From the NCBI GenBank assembly GCA_964367685.1, contig CAYIYM010000018.1, positions 1 to 44,550 of the forward strand: a stretch of DNA of 44,550 bases, written 5' to 3'. The notes beneath the pieces are model-generated. The model saw only the letters and a program-made list of their open reading frames with translations. It did not search any database and had not been told where the DNA came from. Source of the DNA: CAUPWF01 sp964367685 (lineage in GTDB: Bacteria; Bacillota; Clostridia; Lachnospirales; Lachnospiraceae). Shown here piece by piece: positions 17,801-32,800 of this stretch. The translations under genes were made by a program, and so were the position numbers. Position 1 is the first letter of the stretch. Every line of letters starts with the position of its first letter.

Positions 17801-20800
17801 GAACGAAGGAAGTGTTAGTGTTTCTAACTCATATGCCGGTGGTATCATTGGTATAGCAGAGGAGGGAAGACTACAACTAGAGAATGTTCGTAATAGAGCT
17901 GAAGTTCAAGCGCTAGGTGCACATTCAACTGTGGAACTAGAGAATCTATCAGAACTAGAAGAAGCGGCTGGTGTTGGTATTGCTGGTGGTATTGTTGGTG
18001 TATTGGGAGAGAAATCAATCATTGCAGGTGCAACAGTACAAGATACTTATAGTGAACATTCTGTATTTGGAACTTCAACAGAGGTTGGAAATGCTGATAT
18101 TTTCGCTAAAAATAATGCCGGAGGTATTGCCGGAATCTTAACAGATGATGCTTCTATTCAACTTCTAAATGATGAAGTAGACGGAGCAGACTATGTAAGA
18201 AGTGTAGTCAATACTATGAATGTAAAAACAGAGATTGATAATGCCGGAGGATTAGTTGGTTATATGACTGACAATACAGTGGTGAATCCAACTGTAGATG
18301 AAGTTGGAGAAACAGCAATGTATGCAACTGCTTTTGTAGATGCAAACAACGCAAACGCTGGTGGTATCGTTGGTAAAATCGATAGCAAGGATGTTGTTCT
18401 TAGTAATGCATTTGCGCAGAAAGATCTCTCGATTGACATTAATACAAATGATGACGAAGATACAGTTACTAATCTGAATCCAGTTGTTTCTGCAGGTAAT
18501 AATGCCGGTGGTATTGTAGGTAACATTGATGCCAATAATGATGGAAAAATCATTCAATACACAGGTAAATTTGTCAGAGATGCAATCATGGATGACGTAA
18601 CAGCTAATAGTATTGACGTTGTTGCAAGAGAAAATAACGCAGGTGGAATCGCAGGAGTATCTCAAGAATACTTAGCAAACTTAACAAACAAAGGTAACAT
18701 TACAGCGAAGAATAATGCTGGTGGTATCGTTGGATTAATCGGTGTAGATGAGAAAGAAGTTGGAATGTTTGATAAAACAGAAACCTTCATTGATCATTGT
18801 GTAAACACTGGATTAGTTAAGGCTACAAACGAGAACTCAGGTGGTATTGCTGGTTATGTAGAAGCCAATACTGGTATTGTACTTAACTCAACAAACACTG
18901 GACGTATTGAGTCTGAAAATAACTCAGGTGGTGTTGTAGGTCAGTTAGAAGGAAACAACCAGATTCTAACAACAGCTGAAGACACAGAATTCTTCAAAGC
19001 GGATGGCCTAAGTAATATTGGTCAGGTAAAAGCTTATGGTGAAGCATCTGGTGGTATTGTAGGACTTGTAAATGCTGAATTAGCAACAGATACTGTGAAA
19101 GCAGAAGAAGTACTAATTCAGAACTTGAAGAATAACAGTTATGTAACTGCAGATGATAAATTCGCAGGTGGTATTGCTGGTAAGATTCAAGGAAGTGTAA
19201 CCATTACGAATGAAGATGATGTCGTAGAGAGATTCATTATTAACAATGAAACAAACGCGGCAGGATTCTATAAATCTAAGAGCCACATAGGTGGTATTGT
19301 TGGTGGAGCTTCAGGAGAGACTACATTAACAGACCTCTACAATGTTGCAGATGTTGGTGAAGACATTAAAAATAATCCTTCGTCAAACTATTCAGGAGGA
19401 ATCTTGGGTGGTTATTATGTTAATGAAGAGGATGGTTACAATCATGCTACTCCAATTATCTCGGCAGATCCAAACCATGTAGAATTAATGTTCGAACATG
19501 GAGTGTATCACAATGAGGGAGATATCGCAGCTAGTACTCATTCAGGAGGAATCTTGGGAGGTTCTGATACATTAGTGACCACAGATAAATTCCACCATGA
19601 AGTAAAGGATATGTATAACAGCGGAGAAGTTAGCGCGGTTAATATAGCTGGAGGATTAGTAGGAATTCTAAGAAACGGAACTGTTGATAACGGAGAGACT
19701 ATTCTTCTTGACGTGAAAGACGATGAAGGCAATAGAATTGATACATACTCAAATGTTGGTACAATAAAAGGATCAGCAACGAATTCAAGTAAATTCGGTG
19801 GTATTGTCGGCGAAGCAGTTGGTAAAGAAGGTTATACATCAGTTGTTACGAATGTATTCAACAGTGGAACTGTTGAAAATGCAGGATATCGACTTGGTGG
19901 TATTGTTGGGAGTTTACAGAATTCTCACCTAGTTTATGACACAGACACTGTGGAACAACTATTAGAAGTAGATATGAGAACCAATGTTGGAGATATTATC
20001 TCGACAGGTTCAGGAGCAGAACACATTGGCGGAATCATAGGACATGCTTACCTTGTTGATATAAGTGGATTAGAAGATGGTACTACAGCAACTGTTAACG
20101 ATGTCTACAATGCAGGAGCGGTTACTTCAACACACTCATATGGAACTAGTTATATGGGTGGAATTATAGGATATGCGAATGGTGTAACTTTAACATATTC
20201 GGAGCAGTTGTTTGAAGCTTCCGAGAAGGATTTAACCCAATTTATTTTTGCTAATGAAGGAACTGTTTCAGGAAAGATCAATGCAACAACAGGTGCATTA
20301 TCACCAGCAGGATTTTATGTTGGTGGATTAATCGGTAGAGCAGAGCTTTCAATTATTGAAAATGGGTTTAACTCCGGAATTGAAGGATACGAAGAAGCAA
20401 TTTATGGAGAAGCATATGCAAAGGTTCCACAAATTTATGGTCTCTCACGTACAGGTGGACTAATTGGGGAAGCTAAAACAGTTGAGATCAAATATTCGGA
20501 TGGAATCGAAGAGAACATCAGAACAATTGAAGATTATCCAAGCAGTAACGTAGCGAATATAAAATCAGTGCATCACTATGCTGGTGGAATATTAGGTTAC
20601 GGAACAGATAGAGTTGGACTACAAAATGTATACAACGGTGGAACTGTTTCAGGATCAAGTTATTCAATAGGTGGAATTGTTGGAGAACTGTGGCAAACTA
20701 CAGCTGACAATCATTTGGCATTGGAATTCGAAGATCCTATTAAGCAGAATATTGACTTAGAGAATACAGACATAGTTTCGATTAATCATAAGGATATGCT

Positions 20801-23800
20801 AACCCAAACTGGTGGATTGGATGCATCCTATATTGCATACGATACTGTAACAGAAGGACGCTATTCTAGCGAACCGAAACCATCTGTTGAAGCGTTTGTA
20901 GAAGGACCATTTATTTCTGGAAGATACAATGTTGGAGGTATTGTCGGGCGAGCTCTGTCAACGAATAGAGGTGACACAACTACACTTCAAATCGAAAATG
21001 CATTTAGTGGCGGTGGAGAAGATGGAAATCTTGGTGTCTATGCTAGTCAATCCAATGCAGGTGGTATTACAGGTATGGCAGATTATGCAGATATCATTTA
21101 CACATTAGATCTTAATGGTGCACCAGCATTTGCTGATTTAACAGAGGAATCTGATAAGCAGACATACTATAGTACATTTAATCCAGTATTTAATACAGCC
21201 GAAGTAAGGTCTAATCCTTATGTTATACCAGGAACTGATGAGCCATTAAATTTAGTGCCGAACTCAGCAAGTGTAACAGTCGGACCAGAAAGTAAGAAAA
21301 AAGTTACTACAGAAAAGTTAGATGATTATGAAGATACGAACATCAGCATGGCAACACACAATGCAACTGTACATCATTATAGTAATGCAGGTGGTATTGT
21401 TGGATATTCAGTTGGAGGTAGTATTCAGAGAGTTTACGGAGTCACAGGCGAAGTAGACACACTTACAAATGTAGGTGGTATTGTTGGTTTTGCAAACCAA
21501 ACATTAATTAAACAAGTAATGCGTAATGAAGAAGCAGATATTCTGTTACCAACAACATATGAGGTTGGTGCAACAACAGGAGCTACCCTTACACAAAGAG
21601 GTAGTGGTAAAGTTGGCGGTATTGTGGGACAAGCCAATAAAGCCGAAATCTACGACGTTCGCAATCTTGTGGCAGTGGAAGGTCGTTCTAATGTAGGTGG
21701 TATCTTAGGATATGACTTAGGCGGAACTGATATTACACTTGCACATAACAGTAATGCTGTTATCGGAACTGCAATTGAGAAAACAGATTTCGGAATCGGA
21801 ATTTACGATGACGTTGATGTTGATAAATACGCAGGAGTTTATGATAATACAGCACGTGCTGGTAGCCAAATTGGTGGTATTGTAGGTCATGCAACAACTA
21901 CTACAGACATTACAATGGCGAAAACAGATACTAGAATTTCTAACAATTTCTCTGATTTAGAATTAGAAGTTGCAGAAGACGGTACAATCTCCGATAAATG
22001 GAAGAAGGGTGGTAACACAGTTACTTCACCATATCCTTTAGCAGATGGAAGTGCGGAGTCAGAGCAGATTTCTATGGTATCAGGAGTTAGAGATGTAGGT
22101 GGTATCACAGGATATTCAGGAAATGTCAATTATTCAATCAATACCGGTTATGTAACTGGTAACGAAAGAGTTGGTGGTATTTCTGGTCAAGGATATCGTA
22201 TAACAAATGTTTATAATACAGGAAATGTAGATGGTAACAATGGCTGGAATTATGCAACAATTCAACCAGATGCTGCATATTACAATGCAACTAGCATTGG
22301 TGGTGTTACTGGGCAATTAGGATCTAATCCAAAAATTGCTTACAATGCTTACTCGATCGTAGAAGAAGGTTCTTACATTCAGAATGCATACAATGCATCA
22401 CAAATCGTAGAAGGTTCCTCACACATCGGTGGTATTGCTGGGGTAGCATTTGCACCAATTGATACTTCATATAACCAATCTATTGTATCTGCCTTTGAAG
22501 GTGGAAACACAGGTGGATTTATTGGAGGGATTGTTGGTATCCTAGGTCAAGATGAATTAAAGAATGGCAAGTCTCAAATGACAATATCTAACAGTTATAA
22601 CGTAGGCCAAATTGTTGGTACAAGTTATACAGGTGGTCTTGTTGGAACATTAGAATTGCTTTCAAGTATCATTGAAACTCCGAAAATTATAAATAGTTAT
22701 TATTTAACTGATGATAAAATTCAATTCTATAATCAATACGAGAATAAGATTGAACATTCTATCAACAGTAAGATCTCAGGAATTACCATTGCTGAGTACA
22801 CATCAGAAGATAGCCTAGCGGTGTTCTTCGATGAGATAGAGCCTGCACCTGGTGCAACTGATGATTTTGGAAAGCTTGGTGAGAGAAAATACGAGCAAAC
22901 AATTAATAAATTTGCTTTAGATGAATCACCAGCCGCTGGAATAGTAGCAACAGGAGACGAGCATCTAGTAACGCCACTGAACGGCGAACTTGGAAGCCTA
23001 TCACCAATCACCGCAATTGCGCCAAACTCAACGAAATTAGTATCAACTGCACGTGTTCCTTTCGAATACAATGCAGAAGATGATATTGATGCATTAGTTG
23101 ACTATCGTTTCCCACACTTAGATTTCTCTAGAAGTGGAATCGATTCTGCAGCAATTAAGATTGATGGTACATTCTCAAGTGAATTAGATGGATATAACCA
23201 ATCATTTATATCTATCAACGAAGTATCAATTAGCGAGCATTATGAATACTGGAGTACAAAGACTGAAACATATCATCCAATTACGGTTGAATATGCAGAA
23301 GGCGATGATATCCACAATGTAGAAGTAAGTAACTACAGAGCAGATAACTATCCAGTAAATAGATTTTCAGATGAAACAATTACATTTAAAACAACATTAA
23401 CTGACACAGATGGTGATGGAAACATCGATTATCCAGACTACTTGACTATCAATGTTTATGACGGACATAGTCGTGGAGAATATACATACGATAACGAAAC
23501 ATTCATTAACAGAATCTATCCGAAGTATTCTGCAAAGTCTTACTATCTAGTAGAACTTGAGACATATAAGAAAGAAACTGGCCTAACAGATGCAGTTGCC
23601 AATGTTGATTTAGATCCTACAAGCCCTGATGGAGCATATGTATACTACACTAGAGATGGTGAAGTATTACCTGAATTATCAGATAGAGTACAGATTTCTG
23701 GAAATATTACGGCTGATGGAAATGAAATATCATATGTACTTGATTCCATTGAAATGCAATCATATCTTGCAGCGTCATCTGGGTACTTTACAGCTGAAGT

Positions 23801-26800
23801 TGTTTCAACAGAAGCAGCTGAGAGTGTAGATGGTACAATAGGTACAACGCCACCAGTAGACGAAGACAAGAAATCTACTTATACAGTAAGTAGAATGTTT
23901 AACTTCCATTTCTCGAATAATGATATTAATGAAGAACACAACAATGATATCGTTACTAAGAAAATTGCAGATGGTGACACAGATTTCTTCGATGATTTAG
24001 ATAATCTATATCATAAAACAGAGGGAACCGTTGCGTTAGGAAGTAGTTCTGTGAATGAAGCGGGAGAATATGTTGTTCGTAATGAATTACGGATTGCCAA
24101 TGAGCGTCATTTCTACAACATGAATCAAGGGGATTCTCTTGGTAATGCAAGTAGTAATATGATTCTTCCATATTTGAACTATTCATATATCCTTACAAAT
24201 GACCTTACATTAAGTGGTAACATTCATAAGAATGAGCACAATGGATTTGTTGTTGGTCAAGGACTTACAGAAATGTTTAGATTTACAGGATCTCTCGATG
24301 GTGCTGGACATACAATCGATGGATTAAAAGTAAATAGAGTAACTTATCCAGGAACCAAGGTTTCGGGAACAGTTAATTCTAACTTAGCAGGAATGCCTTC
24401 TGCAGATTATGGATTATTCTATGATATTAGTGGAGGAGTTGTTAAGAATCTTATAATTGGAGAAAATAGTGAAATTATCGGTGGTAGAGTTGCAGGACTT
24501 GCGTATCATACAAGTAATGGACGTACTACTTTGATTCCAGCAGGAGCAGATAAATACACTACCGTATTCGATGATAAGTCAAATCCATTTGAAGAGAACG
24601 TAGCACCAGCTCTTACAGGAGAGATAGGAACAACAGCAATTATTTCTAATGTTGATGTTCATGCAGATGTTACAGGTTCTGAAGTTGGTGGAGTCGTATT
24701 TAATACTGCACGTCGTTACCAATCAACAGAAGAGTTCTACGAGCATCAAGGATCTGGTTTTGCAACAGCACCTGGAGACTTAATACCACAAGTATTACGT
24801 ATGACAGATGTTGAATATTTTGGAGAGGCGAAAGCTTCTTATGGAAGAGATGGAGTTATGGATTCACTAGCGGCAGGTATTGTTGCTCAATCAGGTGGAT
24901 TTGTAAAGACAGATGATATTCACGTTTCAAACAATGATCAATTATTAGATTTAAGAGCAGCAGCACCAGCATTAATTACACTGACAGATGTTAGAACAAA
25001 TGAAGAGGCAATGATTGAATCTGATTATATTAGTTCTGGTATTTTAGGTGTTACATTAAGCAATACCGGTATAGGTGGCTCAACACAATCGCAAGTTATA
25101 ATTACAGATGCTACAAATAATGCACATGTAATTGCGAAAAAAGAAGCAACAGGTATTGCACACGGAATTGTAATTGCTAGTTTTGAAGAAGGATTTGCAA
25201 ATCTTTCTAATCCTGGTGTTTACAAAGCTTCCCCAACAACTGCAGGTTCATTTACAATTAAAGACACTGTAAATAACGGAACAGTTGAAATCAAAGATGC
25301 AATTAAACACGGTATGGCTAGTGGAATTGCACATCAAGTAACTGCAATTTCAGGAGTAAAAAATACTGGTGAAATCATCGGAGATTATGCATCTGGAATC
25401 ACAAGTTATGGTATGGCACAGCTAGAGATGACAAATGTAATCAATAGCGGTAAGGTTGTCGGAACATATATGGCAGGTGGTATTGTAGCAGCACCAGCAA
25501 TCGTATCTCCTCTAGTAGAGGATATTGATGCAGCAGGGGATGAGCTACCAATTGGGTCACCTGGATTTGTATGGGAAGAGAATCGTGTTGATATTAAGAA
25601 TGCATTTAATACAGGTATGGTTGTTGTTAAGACTAATGTGGATACAAACATGGCTGAACACAACAGTTATGCAGGTGGTATTATTGGATACTTACCAAGT
25701 AGTGATACAGAAACTAATTTAGTTGATATGAACGGTGTAGATCCTATGCCTGACAAATCTTCCGTATCTTCAACATACAATATTGGAGAGGTAAGATATG
25801 AAGGTGGAAAAGCTGGTAGCGAACTTCAACATGCAAATCTTGGAGGAATCGTTGGTGGTGGATTAAACTTCGAAACATCAATCCAAAATAGTTACAACTT
25901 ATCAGATGCAGATTTAAAATCAGCAGAAGACAAATCTCCATTTAACTACAACTTACCAGTTGTGGGTACAGCAAGATATGGTGCAAATGTTACGAATTTC
26001 TCTTATAATGATAAAATTAATTTGACTATATTAGGAGATAATTGGGCAGAAAGCACTGACGCTAATTATCCATATCCAATGTTTAAAGAGTGGAACTTAA
26101 GTGAATCACAAGCACCAGAAGTTGACGATATGCCTTACACGGTAGAACATAATGCCGAGAAGGGTAAATCTGTTAATTCAACAATCACATATAATGATTC
26201 AAGTTTTGAATATGCGATTAATATTGATGGTGGATTTGCGAATAACAAGTCATATGAAGTTCGAGTATACGATGGAGATGCATTAAGTACCGATTATGCA
26301 GCGAAAGTGATACAAACATATGAAATCAATAACGGAGTCATAACTAGTGGAGATCGTTCATTCCAAACTGGACCAGTGTCTAGCGTATCAACAGAAACAG
26401 TTTCTAATTTTGATGAAAAAATCAAGATTGAGAGTGTTGTACCAGGAACTCGCACAGGATATCATTATGATAGTGAGGGTGAAGTTGATAATATCGCAGA
26501 TACAGTACGATTAAGTTCTAATAAGCTTGTTATCACACCAAAAGAAGCCGCAAGATGGTATATGCCAAATCACGGATTCTATACAGTAATTGTCTTAGAC
26601 AAGAGTAGCGAATATAGTGTAAGCGTAGATCATATTTCAGAACGATTCCAAGCACAATTTGGAGGAGAAGAAGCTGACGGAAGTACTATCAAATCAGCAA
26701 CTTATGATCCTGAAGGTAATTCCAAGACACTTTATCCATATGCAGGTGGTGGAGATGACTATATCGTTACGAATGAATACAGTATTTTAGCATTAACAAC

Positions 26801-29800
26801 ATCTGGTGTTGCGGAAAATGCAACAACAAATAGAATCTATCGTCAGATAGAAGATATAACAGTAAATGAGGATATGTACTCAATATTTAAATTTGATGGT
26901 TCATACATTGGAGATGATATGGATGGAACAAAACCTCTAATTACTAGAGCAGATGGAGATGCGGGATTTGTATTCTACCTAGGTTCTGGAGCATCACTTA
27001 CAAACTTCACATTAGATGTGAATGCAGTAGAAGGTGAATTCAAAGATCCTTATAAGCCAGGCGGATTGCCTGTAGCTGATTCCCCAATGAGAAACATTGG
27101 TAAATACCCAGAAGCTGCTTATTACGCAGGTAATGCGGCAATCGTAGCTGATTATGCAGAGTCAAATACTACTATTAATGGTGTAACAACTACTGGAGAC
27201 GTAGAGTTGATTTCGGCACAATTACTAAACCATATGGGTAATGATCCATTCTTAATTGGAGAAAGAGAAGACAAGGAAACGAAAAAGACAAACGTATTTG
27301 CAGGTATTGTAGCTGTTGCGTTAGAAGGTGTAACAGTCAATAATACAGAAAATAATACAAATATTACAACACAGATTACAGAGAAAGAATACGAAGTAGT
27401 TGTAGATCCTTTCGAAGGATTCCCAGGATACCAAGAAACATTCGAGTATGAAGTAGGCTCTGATACAAAGCTACAGATTGCAGGAGTTGCAGGATTGGTT
27501 GATAAGGGATCTAAATTAGTAAGTGTAAGTAATAACGGTGTCTTAAAAGGTTCCGAAGATAAACATGCTGCTGGATTGGCAATTGAATTAAGATGTACTT
27601 CTTCAATTGAAAATAGCTTTAACAGTGGTGAAATACAAGTAGATTCAGCTGATGCGAGTGGACTTGTATATTACGTAGGAGAAGCTGCTACTGTGAAGAA
27701 CAGTTACAATAGTGGTAAGATTCAAGCTTCACCAGAAACTGAGGCAGACGTTGAAGGATTTACTTCAGGGTTATTCGGTAGCGTAGAACCATCAGCGACA
27801 GGTGTAAGATTTGATAATCTATATAATTCAGGTGAACTTTCATCTGCAAATAGATATGCAATTGCAAATGTAAATGAAGCAATTCAAACAGAGCTATCTG
27901 GAGAAGCTTATTATTTTGAAGACGAGAAACTATATTGGATGGATTCTACAGCAATCCCAGGATATGAGGAAGAATTATCGGCATTTGATTTCGATGCAAC
28001 AGGCTTACCAGCTCATGATGCAGAAGTTGAAGAAGATGAAGAAAAATTACCACCTATCTATAAAGGATTTGCTAATAGACCACTTAAGTCATTCGCCTTT
28101 GGAGAAGAAGCAGCAACAGAAGAAGATTACCAATTCTCTTATGACATGGAAGAAATTCCAACAAACTTCACAGATGCAGGTACATGGAAAATCCTAACTA
28201 CAGACGATGGAGCACACCTAACAAACGACTATTCACTTGGATATGGAGTTGACTATGGTGATGATGAATATGGTCTTCCACAGTTAGTAAATAATGCACA
28301 CGGAACTCGTGAAGAACACAACTTCCCAATTTTCGTTGGTTACCCAGAAGCTGTGAACCAAGCTCCTTACGAGGAAGCAGGTTTAGGCGATGGAATGCCA
28401 AAATACGTAACAATTGAGGATGATGTAAATGCTCAAATTAACACTAGTGAAATCTTTAGAGATACAATCTCCCTTGATTTACAAAATGCGAATGAGAGCG
28501 ACAGTTATACAATAGGTATATTTAAAGAAGATGCAACATTAGGTGAAGATGCAATCGAACTTGATGGGGCAGTTGGAGATGCCGTTGATACAATTCAAAT
28601 CAATCAAGTTTATGTAGAATTCAAAAACTTAGTTGCTGGATCTACAGAAAGTGAATCATTAGCAAAAGCTTCTGATGCGAATAACTTACAATATACAAAA
28701 CCTGTTTATACAGAGCATGGTGTATTCTATTACGAAATCGAAGAAACAGATGACTTTGATGGACTTAAAGCGTTATTCCTATCTAAGGAGCCAAATGCAA
28801 GTGGAAGATTTGAAGTGGCAATTAACAACAATCTGTTAGATAAACTAGAAGCGTTAGATGGTACAGCAGGAGAAGTTTATTACAGTGCTACAATTATGGA
28901 ATATGTACAACCAGGTTCAGATGAAACTGATGTAGATAGCTTCTATGGTAAGTTTAGCCCTCACTTCGCAAATGCAGTTACAGATCAAGCTTCAGCATGG
29001 ATGTATGGATCGGAAACGAACCCATATGAAATCCATACAAAACGTAACTTATCACATATAAGTGATGGGGAAATGGTTGCAGATATTGATACTGGTGAAG
29101 AAGCATTTGTTCCAAATGCACACTATATCGAAAGCAACTATAAGCAAACAAAAGATGTGATTCTAAGAGATCACAAAACGGTATCAACAGCAATTGCAGA
29201 GGCAGAGGGAGTAGCAGAAAGTAACTTCGACTTATGGTCAATGCAAGGTATTGGTACAGAAGAAAATCCATTTGCAGGAACATATATTGCAGATGCTGGT
29301 AAGTCAATCAAAGATAGAATCGATAGCAATGGAGACAGATATGGACTATTTGACTATGCTGGATCAGATGCAAGAATCGAAAATATCACATATGAATTGC
29401 CAGAAGTTGATTTCACAGTTCCAACTGGTGTTTCTGCTCTTGTAGTAGAGAACAGTGAAGCTGAATTGAATAATTTAGCAATTCATGTACCGAAAAACAA
29501 TAAGAAAGCAATTGTAAACCTTGAAGATAAGGGAACATTTGGTTTACTTGTTGGTAACATGACAGGCGGAACAATGAATGTTGATAAAGTAGATGCTTTA
29601 CCAACAATGACTGGTCATGACGTGCACTTAGCACTTAATACAGCTAAGAATGATGCAATTACAGGAACAGTCGGAGGAATTATCGGATCGGTAGTAGTAG
29701 ATCGTGATTTAGAGTTTAATAACTTAACTTCACATGTATCTATTATTTCAAATGGTACTATTTACAATAGTAGTGTAGCAGGTACATTCGGTGGAATTAT

Positions 29801-32800
29801 TGGATCACTTACTTCTAATCCAAGTAGTAGTGCAATTGAGAAGCCGGAAGTTACATTGAACAATGTAGTATCAAAAGGTGATTTGGAGAACTTCGGTTTA
29901 AAACTTAATGTAGCAGAATCTGCTCATTTTGGTGGAACTGTAGGAGCAGTTAATGACTTATCATTAGCAATTAATGGGTTAAATAGCTCAACAACTGCTT
30001 ACTTTAACACATTAATGGCTACAAAGGATATGAATGTTGGTTCTGTAATAGGAACACTGAATGATTCAGATTACAATATGAATAACCTAAAAGACAGTAG
30101 TAGATTATCAGTTGGCCATAGTTCTAACGTAATGAACAAAGATTACAATGTTGCACTTGGTGGTATCATTGGTCGTGCAAGCGACTCAACTGTTGTAATG
30201 ACAGAAGGTACAAATTCAGTTACTGGAACAAGTAGTGTAACGAATACATTTGTAATGAGTAGCAAAGACATACCACCTAGCCTACAGCTTGGAGGTTTGA
30301 TCGGTATTGCTGAGGACACAGAGTTAGAAATTGACAATCTTTCTGTAAACAGAGCACTTAGTGCTTCGTCAAGAGATCTTGGATTCAAGAACTCAAATAT
30401 TGGTGGATTGGTTGGTTCTATTCATGCAAATGAAGATAGTAACTTAAATCCATCGTTCAAGAATGTGACAGTTGCTGGTGTGATTAATACTTCTTACTTA
30501 CATGAAGTAGCATCAGTGGGAGGAGTAATTGGTAGTGTAACAAAGGCAAATACTCCTGGAACATCTATGAACTTAACACTTGAAAATGTAGCAGCTAATA
30601 CAGTTGAAACATTGAAAAACACCAAGAGTTCTTCTGCTTATAATGGAAGATACGGTGGTGTACTTGGTAGCACAAGCATCGATTCAATTGACATGAATAA
30701 TGTTAAGGCAAGCGGTAATTTAACTCTTACTTCTACGTCAACAATTGGCGAACAGAGTGTAGGTGGTGTCATTGGACATATTTCTAATGAAGGAACTGCT
30801 AGCTACTCATTAAATGGAGTAATGAATACTGGTGCTATCAACATTGGAACTGCTAATAATTCATCAATTGGTGGAGTAATTGGTAAAGTTCACAACAATG
30901 GAATTATGACTCAAGACTTGAATCATTTAGAGAACCAAGGTGCTTTAAATATTGGGACATCTTATGAAACATCAATAGGTGCACTCATTGGAAGTATTGA
31001 GAATGAGAAAGATCTAAAAGAAACAGCAACATCAATGAAGAACAGTGGTGCAATCACAGTTCAAAATGCTAAGAGTAATACTAGCATTGCCGGAATTATC
31101 GGTGAAATAACTGTTGCAGATGGTGCAACTACAACTACATCATTTAGTCTTAACAATGTAGCGGAAGGTGCCAATGTTTCTAACACAGGAGCTATTACAG
31201 TTTCTGAAACAAGTCCAGTAAGTGGAAGTGATTCAACAAATGTAACAATCGGTGGATTATTCGGAATCATGAATAATGAGAGCGATACTCCAAATATACT
31301 TGGAGTTACAGACAAATCATTATCTAATACTGGTAACATTACAATTAATAACTCGAAAGAAAATGCTTTCGTAGGTGGATTATTTGGTAAAGTGAAGAGC
31401 TTTGAAATTTATTATCCATCATCTGTAACAAATACAGGAAACATAGCAATTACATCGATTGAGAAAGATCCAATGCCAGCAGGCAAAGATGTAGTTGTAG
31501 GTGGAATCGTTGGAACAGCTGTTAATTCAGATATCGCATTTAAGGGACAATTAACAGGAGAATTGACAACTGGAACTTCTACATTAGGCAATAGTGGAAA
31601 CATCGATGTAACTCTAGTAGAAACAGCAGATGAAGCAACACTGAAAGCCGCAGGTGGAATTGGAACAGTTATCGATTCAATGGTATATATTGATGGATTC
31701 AGAAACACTGGAAATATCAATGTATCTGGAAAGAGTAACAACACTGTTGTGACAATTGCCGGAATTATTGCGGAAGCGACAGATACGTTAACAACTCCAA
31801 ACGCAACACCAGAGAAATTATTAGCAGTTGTAAATTCATTGAATGCAGGAACAATTAGTACTGCAGGATTGGAAGATACAAATATAGTGGAAGAAACTCC
31901 AGTCGAGCCAAGCCCTGAGCCTGGAGACGATGATGGAGAGGATGATTCAGATGATGACGGAGACGACACAGATGATTCAGACGATGATGATGTAATTGTA
32001 AGAAGCAGCAAAGATATCGCAGCAGGTATTGTTGGTCGTACAGACTTACAAGATGGCTTAAGTATTCTGTACTCACAGAATGCAGGTGTCGTTGAAGCAG
32101 CAAATGCATCAGGAATTATTCATGAAGTAATGAACGTACCAGCAGTGGTACCATCATTAGCAGACGATAGATTATTTGAAGTGAAGTACAACATTAACAT
32201 GGCACCGATCAATATTACATCAAATGAAGCAGATGATGATTCGACAGATGACGATGATTCAGACGACAGTTCTAGCCCTGACGCTGGAGACACAGGTGAG
32301 ACTCCTGAAGATGATACAAATTCTAATGTAATTACAAAAGGATATGGTATTACATCAACAGTTGAGTTGCCAGTCTATGCTACAGAGGATGGCGTTGAGT
32401 ACAATGGTATTCCGCTAATTCTTGAAGCTGACGAGGAAGCACCAGTTCCATTTAGATATTTCAATATCTCATTGGAAAGCATGGCTCGCGGACAGGAAGA
32501 ACCAAAGACTGAAGAAGAGTCAGACGGAGATGATACAGATGATTCGGATGATGCAGTAGATTCAGGTGACGGTGATGATTCAGATGATTCAACACCAGAA
32601 GATCGTGTACATTTAGACTACTTCAATGATTCTCTTCAAATTAGATTAGCAGATCTTCAAAGCGAAACTAGAATAGAAGAGTTATCTAACTGGAATGCAA
32701 CCGGTGAAAACATCATCGGAGATACAGGTTTCTGGAATATGACAGATATCACAGAAATCGAAGGTATGGAGGCGATGGGAGCAATCTTCTTGCCAACAAT

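Noticed and set aside
31412..32011. A 199-residue minus-strand frame inside the giant gene
   Set aside because: It is the complement of the Asp-rich and Thr/Val-rich coding sequence. It is Ser/Pro/Val-rich and has no ribosome binding site.
16790..32110. Possible CRISPR or simple DNA repeat array
   Set aside because: The periodicity is at protein level with variable spacing and no identical direct repeats or spacers.
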